The translations under genes and the position numbers were made by a program. Below, piece by piece: positions 1 through 8,689 of a stretch of DNA of 64,000 nucleotides (its first letter is position 1; each line of letters starts with the position of its first letter). Source of the stretch: Nitrospirota bacterium (GTDB taxonomy: Bacteria > Nitrospirota > Thermodesulfovibrionia > Thermodesulfovibrionales > JdFR-88); assembly GCA_021789555.1 (NCBI GenBank), contig JAJYJK010000005.1:1-64000 (forward strand), written 5' to 3'. The notes beneath the pieces were generated by a model. That model was not told the DNA's origin and did no database searches. It saw only the letters and a program-made list of their open reading frames with translations.

Positions 1-1
1 C

Positions 2-100
2 CTGGTGAAGAAGATAGAAGGGGATTTTTTTAACGTGGTCGGCCTTCCGCTCGGCGCATTGCTCATGACACTGAAGAAATTCGGCATACGGACCTTATAA
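2..100 (+). CDS. maf: Maf-like nucleoside triphosphate pyrophosphatase, C-terminal end (5' truncated by window)
   Basis: Frame 2 reads LVKKIEGDFFNVVGLPLGALLMTLKKFGIRTL*, matching the conserved Maf C-terminal 'IEGDFxNVVGLPL' motif. Confidence 0.8.
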   Translation: MVKKIEGDFFNVVGLPLGALLMTLKKFGIRTL

Positions 101-194
101 GTCTCATCTGAATAAGTCTCATCTGAAATCCCGCTCAAGGGTCAGTTAAGCGGGCATGCCGGCGGACACCGCGGCGCGGCGGCAGGGCCTAAAA

Positions 195-914
195 TTAAAA
201 TGCCTTCATCCCGATAGAATAGGCGTCTTTGTCCACCCGGATATTCAGGGCGAGCCCCTTTAGGGAAAGCTTGTAGGCTGAGGGCAGCGGGGCCGCCTGC
301 CAGTCTACGCCTTCAAGGAGGGTTTTCAGCTCGCCCGATTCCGAGGACACTTTTACGGCCGAGAGTTTGCCGTCCGGGCCGTAGGATAAAATAACGCTGG
401 CCGCCGGCCAGTCAGGCCCGCCGCCGTCTTCCTTTTTTATCTTTCCCGCTATGAGCGTTTTTAGCGTCGCACTCAGGTTGTTTAGAAACATGGTTTCCGG
501 TGGCAACGGAAGCCAAGGGTTCGTCCTTACGTAAAGGGGCATCCACATCCGCATGGGCGGGTGCATCCGCATATTTTGAAACGGCGCGTTTTTGCCCGCC
601 GCCGCCTGGGGAGATTTAACCTGCGGGGCCTGAGTTTGCGGCTGCGCGGCCGCCCCGGCATTTGCTTGCAAAGGGGAGGGCGTTGGGGCCGTTTTTTTAT
701 GGATGACGGTTTTTTTATGGATGATGACCGTGGCCTGCGCGGCGGCAGCCGGCATTATGGCAGGGGCCGCCTGCTCCAGGTTGACAATGAGCGGCCCGGG
801 GGTAAACGCGCCGCCCTGGGGGACGGCCCTGTTGCTTGCCGCAATTATGGCGCTTATAAGGAGCAGGTGCAGGGCTATGGACCAGGGGAGGGTTTTCGCC
901 ATGGTCATTTTCAT
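195..914 (-). CDS. TonB-family energy transducer-like protein
   Basis: N-terminal TM anchor (SIALHLLLISAIIAAS), Pro/Ala/Lys-rich linker, TonB_C-like end (GPDGKLSAVKVSSESGELKTLL...APLP); SD GGAGGAG upstream. Confidence 0.55.
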   Translation of the reverse strand: MKMTMAKTLPWSIALHLLLISAIIAASNRAVPQGGAFTPGPLIVNLEQAAPAIMPAAAAQATVIIHKKTVIHKKTAPTPSPLQANAGAAAQPQTQAPQVKSPQAAAGKNAPFQNMRMHPPMRMWMPLYVRTNPWLPLPPETMFLNNLSATLKTLIAGKIKKEDGGGPDWPAASVILSYGPDGKLSAVKVSSESGELKTLLEGVDWQAAPLPSAYKLSLKGLALNIRVDKDAYSIGMKAF

Positions 915-956
915 TATCGCTCCTCCCTCTCCCTTATACGTCCTTTAATAATTTGC

Positions 957-989
957 AAAAAGGGGCATGGCTGACAGCCATGCCCCTTT
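957..989 (-). terminator. Rho-independent terminator downstream of the secreted protein gene
   Basis: Stem ggggcatggct/agccatgcccc flanked by a T-tract on the minus strand, just after the stop at 1005. Confidence 0.75.
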
Positions 990-1004
990 CGCGTTTTCAG
1001 GCGA

Positions 1005-2960
1005 TTACATTTGAGGAGGCGACATCAGCTCCATAATCGCTTTTTTCTGGTCTTTGCTTATTTTGGTGGTTCCGTCAGTCGTCCCCGAGATGTTTCCCGC
1101 TATTATGCCGTCAAGGGCGTTGTCGAAGGCCTGCTGGGCTGCCATCTGCGCGTCCTGCTGTGTCTTTATTTGAAGAGGCGTCATGCCGCCGCCCTGTTGA
1201 GGCATCGCGTCCTGCATAATGCTCTGCTCTATCCAGATGTCCTCCTGGATGGCAAACATCACCCAGTACGGGGAAGGGTTCTGCCGGCAGTTTTGCTGTT
1301 CGCCGGTCAGAGGCGACTGGCCGAAACAAGACCGCTCGGGTATCCATATCCCGCCTCCGCTGTCAGCGCTACAATCGTTTTTATTGAAATAGTTGCAGGT
1401 GTTAGAACCGGAGTCCCAATTCCCGGGAGGAGAAACGCATGTGCTTTTGGTTTGTGTAACGCCGTTGCAGAAGCCCATCCACTGGCCGGCATCGTATTGC
1501 TGGCTGTCAGGGATTGTTGCGGTGTCCCTGGTGTAGCTCATGCCGCCGCCTGCCTCTTTTATCTTCGAGGCCCAATCGGACAGGATGACCATGTTTATGG
1601 GCCAGTTGGTCTGTGTCCCGCTTGGACCATAGTATTTGAACAGGCCCCACTGGTGGTCCATGTTTGCAAGCACCGTGGTGCAAATAGTTGACGCACCCTG
1701 GTTCGTCGGATCAGGCATATTCTGGATTGTCCCGTTGCCAAGCGCCGTGCAGATGTTTTTTATCATGTTGTAAGGATCGGTAATACCGTCGTAATTCCCA
1801 TTCGTAGCAATCCCGATCCTGGCATCGCTTACCGCTATTCCGTTGGTCTGGAAGTCGTTGAAGGCGGTCTGCGTCGCGTTGTCCATATCGGCCTGCGCCG
1901 CATTCATAATGGCTGTGGATGCGGGCACTCCGTTAATGAAAGCGGTCTGGTTGAATTTTTCCATGGCGGCGTCAACCGCGTTTGCAAGCGCGGTCGCCGC
2001 GGTCTGGAACTGCTGTACGTCCGCGCTTGTACCGCCAAGGAGGCTCATGGCATTCTCATACTTCTGTATTTCCACCTGCACCCTCAGTTTATCCAGCCCG
2101 GTGCCTATGTTGGACTGGACCTCCTGTACGGTTTCGGGAGCAAGGCCGTTTGCAGGGTCCATAAGGTCCGGCAACACGATGCTGCCCATGGCGTCGATGG
2201 CCTCCATTATCCAGCCCGCGTGAATGCCGGTGTCCGTGGGGGCATGGGTCGCCTGCACCAGGTTGCCCAGTATCACGGAGGCCGCCTTGCCCATGGCTTG
2301 CTGCGCCGTGGAACTGCTTGTTGCGTCCACGGAATCCTTTATGAGCTTGGAATAGCCGGCGTTGGGATCAGCAAGATCCTTGACGATGTTTTTGCGGTAC
2401 TCGCCAAGGGTTGTGGCGTTTACGATGTTGCTGTGGTTGGTCTCCAGGAAGTCGACGAAGCCGCCCGTGCCAGTTATCCCCAGCTCGGCATATTGCGCAA
2501 CCTTGGCCAGGTCGGCGGCGCTAATGCCTGTGGTGCGCACCATCGTGAGGCCGAAGAGAGCAAGGATGGGATCGTCGGTGCCCGCGGCCTTGAAGGCGGC
2601 CTCCAGGGCGGTGGCCTGCGCGTTCGTGACGCTGGAGAGGCCAAGGGGCATCGTCGTGCCCGCGTTCGGGCACGGGACCACCGACTCCAGATCAACCGTA
2701 TTGGGATTGACCGAAGTGTTGGTGGCCTTCACGACCATGAAATTGCAGCTTGTGTTGTCCGGGACCCCGGAGAGCGAAAAGGTGATGAGGCCGGTTGAGT
2801 CGGCTGTCGCCGTTGTGGAATAGCTGGCGGCCCCCACCGTGCCGTTTGATTGGACAACACTGAAGCTCACCGTATAGTTGTCACCGGCGGTCAGCGCAAA
2901 GGCGCTGCCGCAGAAGGCAAAGACGCTTAAAATTACCGTTATCCAGACAGACTTTCTCAT
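1005..2960 (-). CDS. Secreted protein of unknown function, Cys-rich segment near C-terminus
   Basis: In-frame start MRKSVWITVILSVFAFCGSAFA (signal peptide) at 2960 preferred over the ORF-track start at 3269; no recognised domain. Confidence 0.7.
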   Translation of the reverse strand: MRKSVWITVILSVFAFCGSAFALTAGDNYTVSFSVVQSNGTVGAASYSTTATADSTGLITFSLSGVPDNTSCNFMVVKATNTSVNPNTVDLESVVPCPNAGTTMPLGLSSVTNAQATALEAAFKAAGTDDPILALFGLTMVRTTGISAADLAKVAQYAELGITGTGGFVDFLETNHSNIVNATTLGEYRKNIVKDLADPNAGYSKLIKDSVDATSSSTAQQAMGKAASVILGNLVQATHAPTDTGIHAGWIMEAIDAMGSIVLPDLMDPANGLAPETVQEVQSNIGTGLDKLRVQVEIQKYENAMSLLGGTSADVQQFQTAATALANAVDAAMEKFNQTAFINGVPASTAIMNAAQADMDNATQTAFNDFQTNGIAVSDARIGIATNGNYDGITDPYNMIKNICTALGNGTIQNMPDPTNQGASTICTTVLANMDHQWGLFKYYGPSGTQTNWPINMVILSDWASKIKEAGGGMSYTRDTATIPDSQQYDAGQWMGFCNGVTQTKSTCVSPPGNWDSGSNTCNYFNKNDCSADSGGGIWIPERSCFGQSPLTGEQQNCRQNPSPYWVMFAIQEDIWIEQSIMQDAMPQQGGGMTPLQIKTQQDAQMAAQQAFDNALDGIIAGNISGTTDGTTKISKDQKKAIMELMSPPQM

Positions 2961-2986
2961 GAAATTCGCTCCTATTGCAGTGTTCA

Positions 2987-3121
2987 TCATTTGGCGCTCC
3001 CCACAACGCCCGTGCCGGTCCCGCTGCCGCTGGGGCTGCTGCTGCCGCCGCATCCGGATACAAATGCCAGCGCCAAAATAAGCAGCGCCATGCTTACCGC
3101 CGCAACAAATTTCCTCATCAT
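2987..3121 (-). CDS. Small lipoprotein (44 aa)
   Basis: Minus-strand ORF MMRKFVAAVSMALLILALAFVSGCGGSSSPSGSGTGTGVVGSAK* with lipobox-like FVSGC; below ORF-track cutoff; immediately upstream of the secreted protein gene. Confidence 0.65.
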   Translation of the reverse strand: MMRKFVAAVSMALLILALAFVSGCGGSSSPSGSGTGTGVVGSAK

Positions 3122-3357
3122 GTCTTTTCCTCCTCCTTTTTCCCGGCCCCACGAATTTGACAATTGCGCGGAATCCAGTGCCTATTTTCCCCTTACATCG
3201 GCATCCCGAGGGAAAATCTTTAAAATGCGCCCGGAAAAAATCGTCCACCGCGGGATTTTCCACGGCCAAGGGAGGGGCAAAATTCAGGGTTGGGAGGAGG
3301 TGAATAAAGGATTGTCCGAGGATTGGTTAAGGGGTTTTTGAGAGGGTGGAACGAATT

Positions 3358-4338
3358 TCAGAACCAGGACAGGGCTTCTTTCACCATGCCCATGGTCTCT
3401 TTGGCCGAGGCGCCGGCCTTCCTTGAGCCCTCGACTGCGATCTCCCTGAGATAAGCCGGGTTTTCCATGAGCGCCCGGCGTTTTTCCCAGATGGGCCCAA
3501 GCACGGCAAGGACATTTTTTATGAGCACTTTTTTGCAGTCGATGCAGCCGATGCCCGCGCTTAGGCATCCCTTGACCACCCAGTCCTGCTCGTCAGAAGC
3601 CGAGAAGACCTTGTGCAGGTGGTAGACGGGGCAGAGCTCCGGGTTGCCGGGGTCGGTGCGGAGCTTCCGGGCCGGATCGGTCATCATCGTCCTTATCTTC
3701 TGTTGCACTTCTTGGGGGGAATCGCTTAAGTAGACGGCGTTTCCGTAGCTCTTGCTCATCTTCCTGCCGTCGACGCCCGGCACCTTCGGGTACTGGGTCA
3801 GCAGCGCCTCCGGCTCGGGCAGGACCTCGCCGTAGAAGTGGTTGAACCTGCGCGCGATCTCCCTGGTTATTTCGAGGTGCGGCAACTGGTCGGCGCCCAC
3901 CGGGACAAGGTTCGCCCTGTACAGGAGGATGTCCGCCGATTGCAGGACGGGGTATCCGAGGAAACCGTAGGTGGAGAGGTCCCTGTCGGTTATCTCCTCC
4001 TTTTTTTCCTTGTATGTGGGCACCCGCTCCAGCCATCCAAGCGGGGTTATCATCGACAGTATCAGGTGCAGCTCGGCATGTTCGGGCACCATCGACTGGA
4101 CGAAGATAGTGCATTTTTCGGGATCGAGGCCCGCGGCGAGAAAATTCACGAGCAGGTCAATAGTGCTTTGATTTATCGCGCGCGGGTTTTCGTACCCGGA
4201 GGTAAGGGCGTGCCAGTCTGCGACGAAGTAGTAGCACGAATAGGAGTCCTGCAGCCGCACCCAGTTCTGGAGCGCCCCGACGAGGTTGCCGAGATGGAGC
4301 CTGCCGCTTGCCTGCACCCCGCTTAAGATGCGTTTCAT
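3358..4338 (-). CDS. trpS: Tryptophan--tRNA ligase
   Basis: MKRILSGVQASGRLHLGNLVGAL (HIGH-like) and GRKMSKS signature. Confidence 0.95.
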   Translation of the reverse strand: MKRILSGVQASGRLHLGNLVGALQNWVRLQDSYSCYYFVADWHALTSGYENPRAINQSTIDLLVNFLAAGLDPEKCTIFVQSMVPEHAELHLILSMITPLGWLERVPTYKEKKEEITDRDLSTYGFLGYPVLQSADILLYRANLVPVGADQLPHLEITREIARRFNHFYGEVLPEPEALLTQYPKVPGVDGRKMSKSYGNAVYLSDSPQEVQQKIRTMMTDPARKLRTDPGNPELCPVYHLHKVFSASDEQDWVVKGCLSAGIGCIDCKKVLIKNVLAVLGPIWEKRRALMENPAYLREIAVEGSRKAGASAKETMGMVKEALSWF

Positions 4339-5021
4339 ATTCCGAGCCCGCCTTTCGTGAAGATGTCCACGACCGCCCTCAGGAGCGCCATCACCGGGTC
4401 GATGAAATAGGAGGCGATGCCGGTCATGATAAGGACGAGGACTATTATGAAGCCGTAGCGCTCCAGTTTTTCAAGCGCGTAGGCCTGCCTGGGGGGCAAC
4501 ACCCCGGCCAGCACCCTTCCGCCGTCCAGGGGGGGGATGGGTATCAGATTAAAGGAGGCCAGGAGGAGATTTATCCATACCCCCAGTTTCAGCATCGCCC
4601 CGATGGGCGAGAGGACCCGGAAGACGAACGCGGGATTTACCGTGCCCGCCAGGGGCACGAGCACCCAGGTGAGCAGGACCCCGCATATGATGGCCATTAG
4701 GAGGTTTACCGCCGGCCCGGCCAGCGCGCTCAGGGCCATCCCTTTCCTTGGGTTTTTGAAATTGTAAGGGTTTATCGGGACGGGTTTGGCATAGCCGAAG
4801 ACGAACTGCCCCCTGGTAAATACCAGCAGCGCAAGCGGCATGAGGACGGTGCCTATGGGGTCTATGTGGGCAATCGGGTTCAAGGTGAGACGCCCCATGG
4901 CCTTCGCCGTATTGTCGCCCTGCAGGTAGGCGGCAAACCCGTGCGCCACCTCGTGAAAGGTGACGGCTATCAGTATCGGCACAACCGATACGGCTATCTG
5001 TCTTAGTATGCTGTCCATCAT
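4335..5021 (-). CDS. Site-2 protease family (M50) membrane metalloprotease
   Basis: HEVAH zinc motif, NLIPIPPLDGGRVL motif; overlaps trpS by 4 nt. Confidence 0.9.
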   Translation of the reverse strand: MMDSILRQIAVSVVPILIAVTFHEVAHGFAAYLQGDNTAKAMGRLTLNPIAHIDPIGTVLMPLALLVFTRGQFVFGYAKPVPINPYNFKNPRKGMALSALAGPAVNLLMAIICGVLLTWVLVPLAGTVNPAFVFRVLSPIGAMLKLGVWINLLLASFNLIPIPPLDGGRVLAGVLPPRQAYALEKLERYGFIIVLVLIMTGIASYFIDPVMALLRAVVDIFTKGGLGI

Positions 5022-5136
5022 GTGAGAGACGCGGATCTAATTGTTGCTTCACAGGCCGCGAACCTAAGTTTAACATACGGATGCGCGGAAATGGTCCGCG
5101 GCGAGGCCGATCCGTCCCGAATTGGAGATGGCCTTC

Positions 5137-6801
5137 TCAGACGGGGTTCAGCACCTTGTCTATGACGGTCCTCGCCACGACGAGGGGGTCTATGAAGGAG
5201 CTGTCCATGTCCTGTTCGAGGTCCCTCTTGTTCGACAGATAGGTGATCCTGTCCTGCATCCGGTCCCGCAGGAACCCCATATAGGCCTGGTCCCTGGGCG
5301 GCTTGTATTTCTTGTCGTAGTCCGGGCCGAAGAGGTCGTTGCCGTTTTTGGGAATGGAGAGGCCGGAGAAGCGCTTCCAGTCCCGCCAGTCGATGTTGCC
5401 GCGCACAAGCTCCGTCATTATCTTCAGGGAGAGCTCCTTGGGGATGTCCACCAGGTCGCCCGGAAGCCCGAAGGCGTGGGTGTTCATGATATAGCACTCG
5501 CAGCCCGCCTTGAAGAGCTTCATGAACTGCTGGCAGTCGAGGATAAGGGGGTGCACCCGGAAGGGGTTTGCGAAGGGCTCGATGACGAGCCTGTTCAGCT
5601 CTTTGGAGTCCACGTTCTCCACCCCTTTCGCCCTCATCGTGGAGAGCGAGGCCCCCATCGAGACGGCGAGCCCGGCGGAATTCACCCGGCAGATCGGCGG
5701 GAGGCTCGTGTCCTTCTGGAGCCATATGACTTTGCCCGGCGCGGCGCAGAAATCGGCGTGGTTGAACATGTCGCGGGATTTTATGCACCTGCCGTTGTCG
5801 TTTCTTATGTCCTCGGCTATTATTTTTCTCTCGCCATCGGGCGTTTCGAGGACGGCCACGTTCTGGGCCGAATAGAAATAGCTGATAATGGGGTCGTTGA
5901 ATTTGACCGCATCGGTCTTGTCGAAGAGGGAGGGCTCCAACGCCGTCGAGAGGTTGTTTTCGAAATCTATGAGGAAGGCGTCGTCGTGGACGACCGTCAC
6001 GCGCTCATCGGCCCTTAGCGTGCCATCGTGGTCCAGGCTGTTGGTGATGGATGACTTGCCCGAGCCCGAAAGCCCGAAGACCGCGACGGGGGGGTTGTCG
6101 CCTATCGTCTTTATGCCGCCGTGGCAGGCGACCATATTGTGGCGCACCCCGACCGTCCAGGCGAGGGTGAGCGTGCCTTTTTTCCTCTCTCCGAAGTACC
6201 TCATCCCGAGGATGGCGATGCAGTTTTCGCGCTCGTCGATGAGGACCAGGCCGCTTGGATATTCCGGGTGCCGCCAGCCGGGGTCCGCCGCCACCAGTAT
6301 GTCGGGCTCATTGAGGACTTTCGATTTCCTGAACATTGTCGCCCAGGGCTCCATGAAGGGCGTAAAATTCAGGCCCCAGTCGAGCATGTTTTTGGCGTCG
6401 GTCTCGGGGCAAAGGAAGTGGGCCTTTATCATGAAGCTGGGGTGCAGTCCCACTATGCCCTCGAGCCACAGGGCGGGACGCCGGTTTAGATTGTACATCG
6501 CCTCCAGCAGGACGCCGTGCAGCTTTTCGCGCTCCTCTTTTGAAAGCTCCCGGACGAGCTTTCTGGCCTTCGCGGTCCGGCCGACGACCCCGCCGTCGTT
6601 TGAAATGAGCACCTTTGCGTCCTGCGGCAGACCGAACTGTTCGGGTTTGTACATGGGCTCGGTCGTGACGATCACCTCCGGCTGCCGGAGCGAAAGCCCG
6701 TAGAGCTCCGCCATCGTCGTCTTTCTCACTGAGTTTGCCAGAAAGGCGGACTCTATCACCGCCCTCCACGCCGCTAATGGTATCTTCTGGAAAGTTGCCA
6801 T
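5137..6801 (-). CDS. ATP-dependent phosphoenolpyruvate carboxykinase-like protein
   Basis: P-loop GLSGSGKSS, VHDDAFLID kinase-2-like segment and overall size resemble the ATP-PEPCK fold; SD GGAGG favours start MATFQ at 6801. Confidence 0.6.
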   Translation of the reverse strand: MATFQKIPLAAWRAVIESAFLANSVRKTTMAELYGLSLRQPEVIVTTEPMYKPEQFGLPQDAKVLISNDGGVVGRTAKARKLVRELSKEEREKLHGVLLEAMYNLNRRPALWLEGIVGLHPSFMIKAHFLCPETDAKNMLDWGLNFTPFMEPWATMFRKSKVLNEPDILVAADPGWRHPEYPSGLVLIDERENCIAILGMRYFGERKKGTLTLAWTVGVRHNMVACHGGIKTIGDNPPVAVFGLSGSGKSSITNSLDHDGTLRADERVTVVHDDAFLIDFENNLSTALEPSLFDKTDAVKFNDPIISYFYSAQNVAVLETPDGERKIIAEDIRNDNGRCIKSRDMFNHADFCAAPGKVIWLQKDTSLPPICRVNSAGLAVSMGASLSTMRAKGVENVDSKELNRLVIEPFANPFRVHPLILDCQQFMKLFKAGCECYIMNTHAFGLPGDLVDIPKELSLKIMTELVRGNIDWRDWKRFSGLSIPKNGNDLFGPDYDKKYKPPRDQAYMGFLRDRMQDRITYLSNKRDLEQDMDSSFIDPLVVARTVIDKVLNPV

Positions 6802-6991
6802 CTGGTCCTCCAATAGATCGATAATGTATTTTCAACAAAAAAATCAAAAATGTCAATTTTCATTCCAAAAATTTTCACTTGGAACGGTTTTTTGGGGGTC
6901 GAAAGGGCAAAAATGAAAAATTTTTTCAAAAATGGAGCTTGAAAATGAAAAAAATCGTTTATAAAGTTTTTTGTTTCTAAAGGGGATTTGA

Positions 6992-6997
6992 TATAAT
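6992..6997 (+). promoter_or_regulatory. Extended -10 (TGaTATAAT) of putative leaderless DsrE-like operon
   Basis: TGATATAAT ends 7 nt before ATG at 7005; no SD between. Confidence 0.5.
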
Positions 6998-7004
6998 CAG
7001 ACAG

Positions 7005-7298
7005 ATGAAACTGGGTGTTCTGATAACGGACCGCGTCTTCGGGGGGATGGTTGTGCCGATACTTAAGGCTGCCCTCGGGAGGGGGGACGAGGTGAGCGTG
7101 TTTCTCATGGACGACGGCTGTTTCATGGCGGCGGACGAGGAGTTCATGAAGGCCGCGGGGCGGGGGGGCATCAAGGTCAGCATGTGCGATCTGAACCGCG
7201 GCCAGAGGAACCTGGAGCTGCCGGGAGGGATACAGGCGGGAAGCCAGTACGACAACATAGCGATGGTGCGCTGGTGCGACCGTCTGCTGGTCTTTTGA
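7005..7298 (+). CDS. DsrE-like family protein
   Basis: MKLGVLITDRVFGGMVVPILKAALGRGDEVSVFLMDDGCFM resembles DsrE-fold sulfur-relay proteins. Confidence 0.6.
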   Translation: MKLGVLITDRVFGGMVVPILKAALGRGDEVSVFLMDDGCFMAADEEFMKAAGRGGIKVSMCDLNRGQRNLELPGGIQAGSQYDNIAMVRWCDRLLVF

Positions 7299-7304
7299 AC
7301 CCGC

Positions 7305-7598
7305 TTGTTTTTTAAAGATATGGGCAAAAACAAAAAAAAGATAGCGGTATTGGTGAGGCAGCGGACGGCTGAGGCCCTCAGGATGGCCCTGGGACTGACC
7401 TTATTGGACGACATGATAGACGTCTATCTGACGGGGCCGGCCCCGGGGCAAGACGAGCAGGACCGGATGAGCATCGAGATGCTCCGGGCGATGGGGGCGG
7501 GGCTCTATTGCCTCTGCGAGGCAGATGAGTTCACGCGGGTAAGCGAGGAGGCCATGCCGCAAAGACTTCTGGATTACGATGTCGTGATCGCCTACTAG
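7305..7598 (+). CDS. DsrE/DsrF-like hypothetical protein
   Basis: IAVLVRQRTAEALRMALGLTLLDDMIDVYLTG; same strand, 6-nt gap after the DsrE-like ORF; start may be the internal MGKNKKK. Confidence 0.45.
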   Translation: MFFKDMGKNKKKIAVLVRQRTAEALRMALGLTLLDDMIDVYLTGPAPGQDEQDRMSIEMLRAMGAGLYCLCEADEFTRVSEEAMPQRLLDYDVVIAY

Positions 7599-7600
7599 AG

Positions 7601-7768
7601 ATGAAGATAGTCCATGTGCTGAAGACGGAGCCCGGGGCGTTTGTGAGAAAGGTCATAGAGGCCCACATGAGGGAAAACGAGGTAAGGGTCTTCGAGCTTT
7701 ATAAAGGGTTCGACCCGTATGAGCTTTTGCGCGCCGTCGAGGGGGCGGAAAAGGTTTTTTGCTGGTAG
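7601..7768 (+). CDS. Small DsrH/TusB-like hypothetical protein (55 aa)
   Basis: MKIVHVLKTEPGAFVRKVIEAHMRENEVRVFELYKGFDPYELLRAVEGAEKVFCW*; tightly follows the preceding ORF; absent from ORF track. Confidence 0.5.
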   Translation: MKIVHVLKTEPGAFVRKVIEAHMRENEVRVFELYKGFDPYELLRAVEGAEKVFCW

Positions 7769-7772
7769 CCCC

Positions 7773-8276
7773 TTACGCCCAGGGTGTGCCGCCGTCCACG
7801 ATGCTGTGTTCCTCCCACATGAACCAGTTGCCCGAGTCGGCAAGGAACTGGTAGGTGTTTGAAAATATGGCGTAGTGCTCTTGCTCCTCTTTTACGAGCC
7901 TTTCATAGATGGTCTTTTCGCGTGCGTCTGCGGCCTGCCGCGCGGCCTTTTCGTAAAAGTCCACGCTCTCCTTCTCCATCCTCATCGCGATTTCGAGGGC
8001 CTGGGTCTCGTCCGTCGTTGCCGCCACGCGGCCCAGCATCAGCTCGCGGTTTTCCTCAAAGACCGTTTTTATATTCCTCATCGGGCTTGTATCTTCGAGG
8101 GGCTCGATATCCATGCCGGAGAAGATGCATTTAAGGATCTCCAGATGCCTTCTTTCATCCTCGATTATGGAGAGGAACATTTTTTGGCCCACCGGGTTAC
8201 TCGTCTTTTGCGCGGCCTCCGCGTAGAAATCAATGGCGTCGGTCTCGGTCTTCATCGCTAGCTCCACGACTTTCAT
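7773..8276 (-). CDS. Rubrerythrin/ferritin-like di-iron protein
   Basis: Repeated E..DFY.E......E..H.E helices; start MKVVELAMKTETD chosen. Confidence 0.8.
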   Translation of the reverse strand: MKVVELAMKTETDAIDFYAEAAQKTSNPVGQKMFLSIIEDERRHLEILKCIFSGMDIEPLEDTSPMRNIKTVFEENRELMLGRVAATTDETQALEIAMRMEKESVDFYEKAARQAADAREKTIYERLVKEEQEHYAIFSNTYQFLADSGNWFMWEEHSIVDGGTPWA

Positions 8277-8292
8277 CTCTTTCAACCTCGTC

Positions 8293-8451
8293 TTAGATTT
8301 TCGTAAACTGGTCCTTGCCCGCGCCGCAGACAGGGCAGACCCATTCATCCGGCAGCTCCTCGAAAGGGGTGCCGGGTTTTATTCCGCCCTCCGGGTCCCC
8401 GGTCTCGGGCTCATAGATGTAACCGCAAAGCTCGCATCTCCATTTTTCCAT
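8293..8451 (-). CDS. Rubredoxin
   Basis: [52 protein letters not shown]; two CxxCG knuckles; absent from ORF track. Confidence 0.95.
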   Translation of the reverse strand: MEKWRCELCGYIYEPETGDPEGGIKPGTPFEELPDEWVCPVCGAGKDQFTKI

Positions 8452-8689
8452 TGAGAAGACAAGGCCTCCCGCAGATTTTTTATTTGTAAAACTTTAGGGC
8501 AAAAGGGCCGGACTGTCAAATTGGGCTCCTGCGCCTGCCCGGTTTAATCGGATGCAGGCCCGTTTTGGCCGGATGCATATCGGGGTTGGCGGGATGCCGG
8601 AACTGGAAAAGGCCCGGCTTGCCCGAATGCCGGAATGCTGATCGACTTGGGATGAAATCCGAAGAAAAATTTTAAGAAAAAAAGCCGCT

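Noticed and set aside
691-726. 18-bp tandem repeat in the TonB-like gene
   Set aside because: Codes for the repeated VIHKKT linker; ordinary low-complexity expansion.
2961-3269. N-terminal ~103 aa of the 754-aa ORF
   Set aside because: Out-of-frame with the small lipoprotein; a signal-peptide start exists at 2960.
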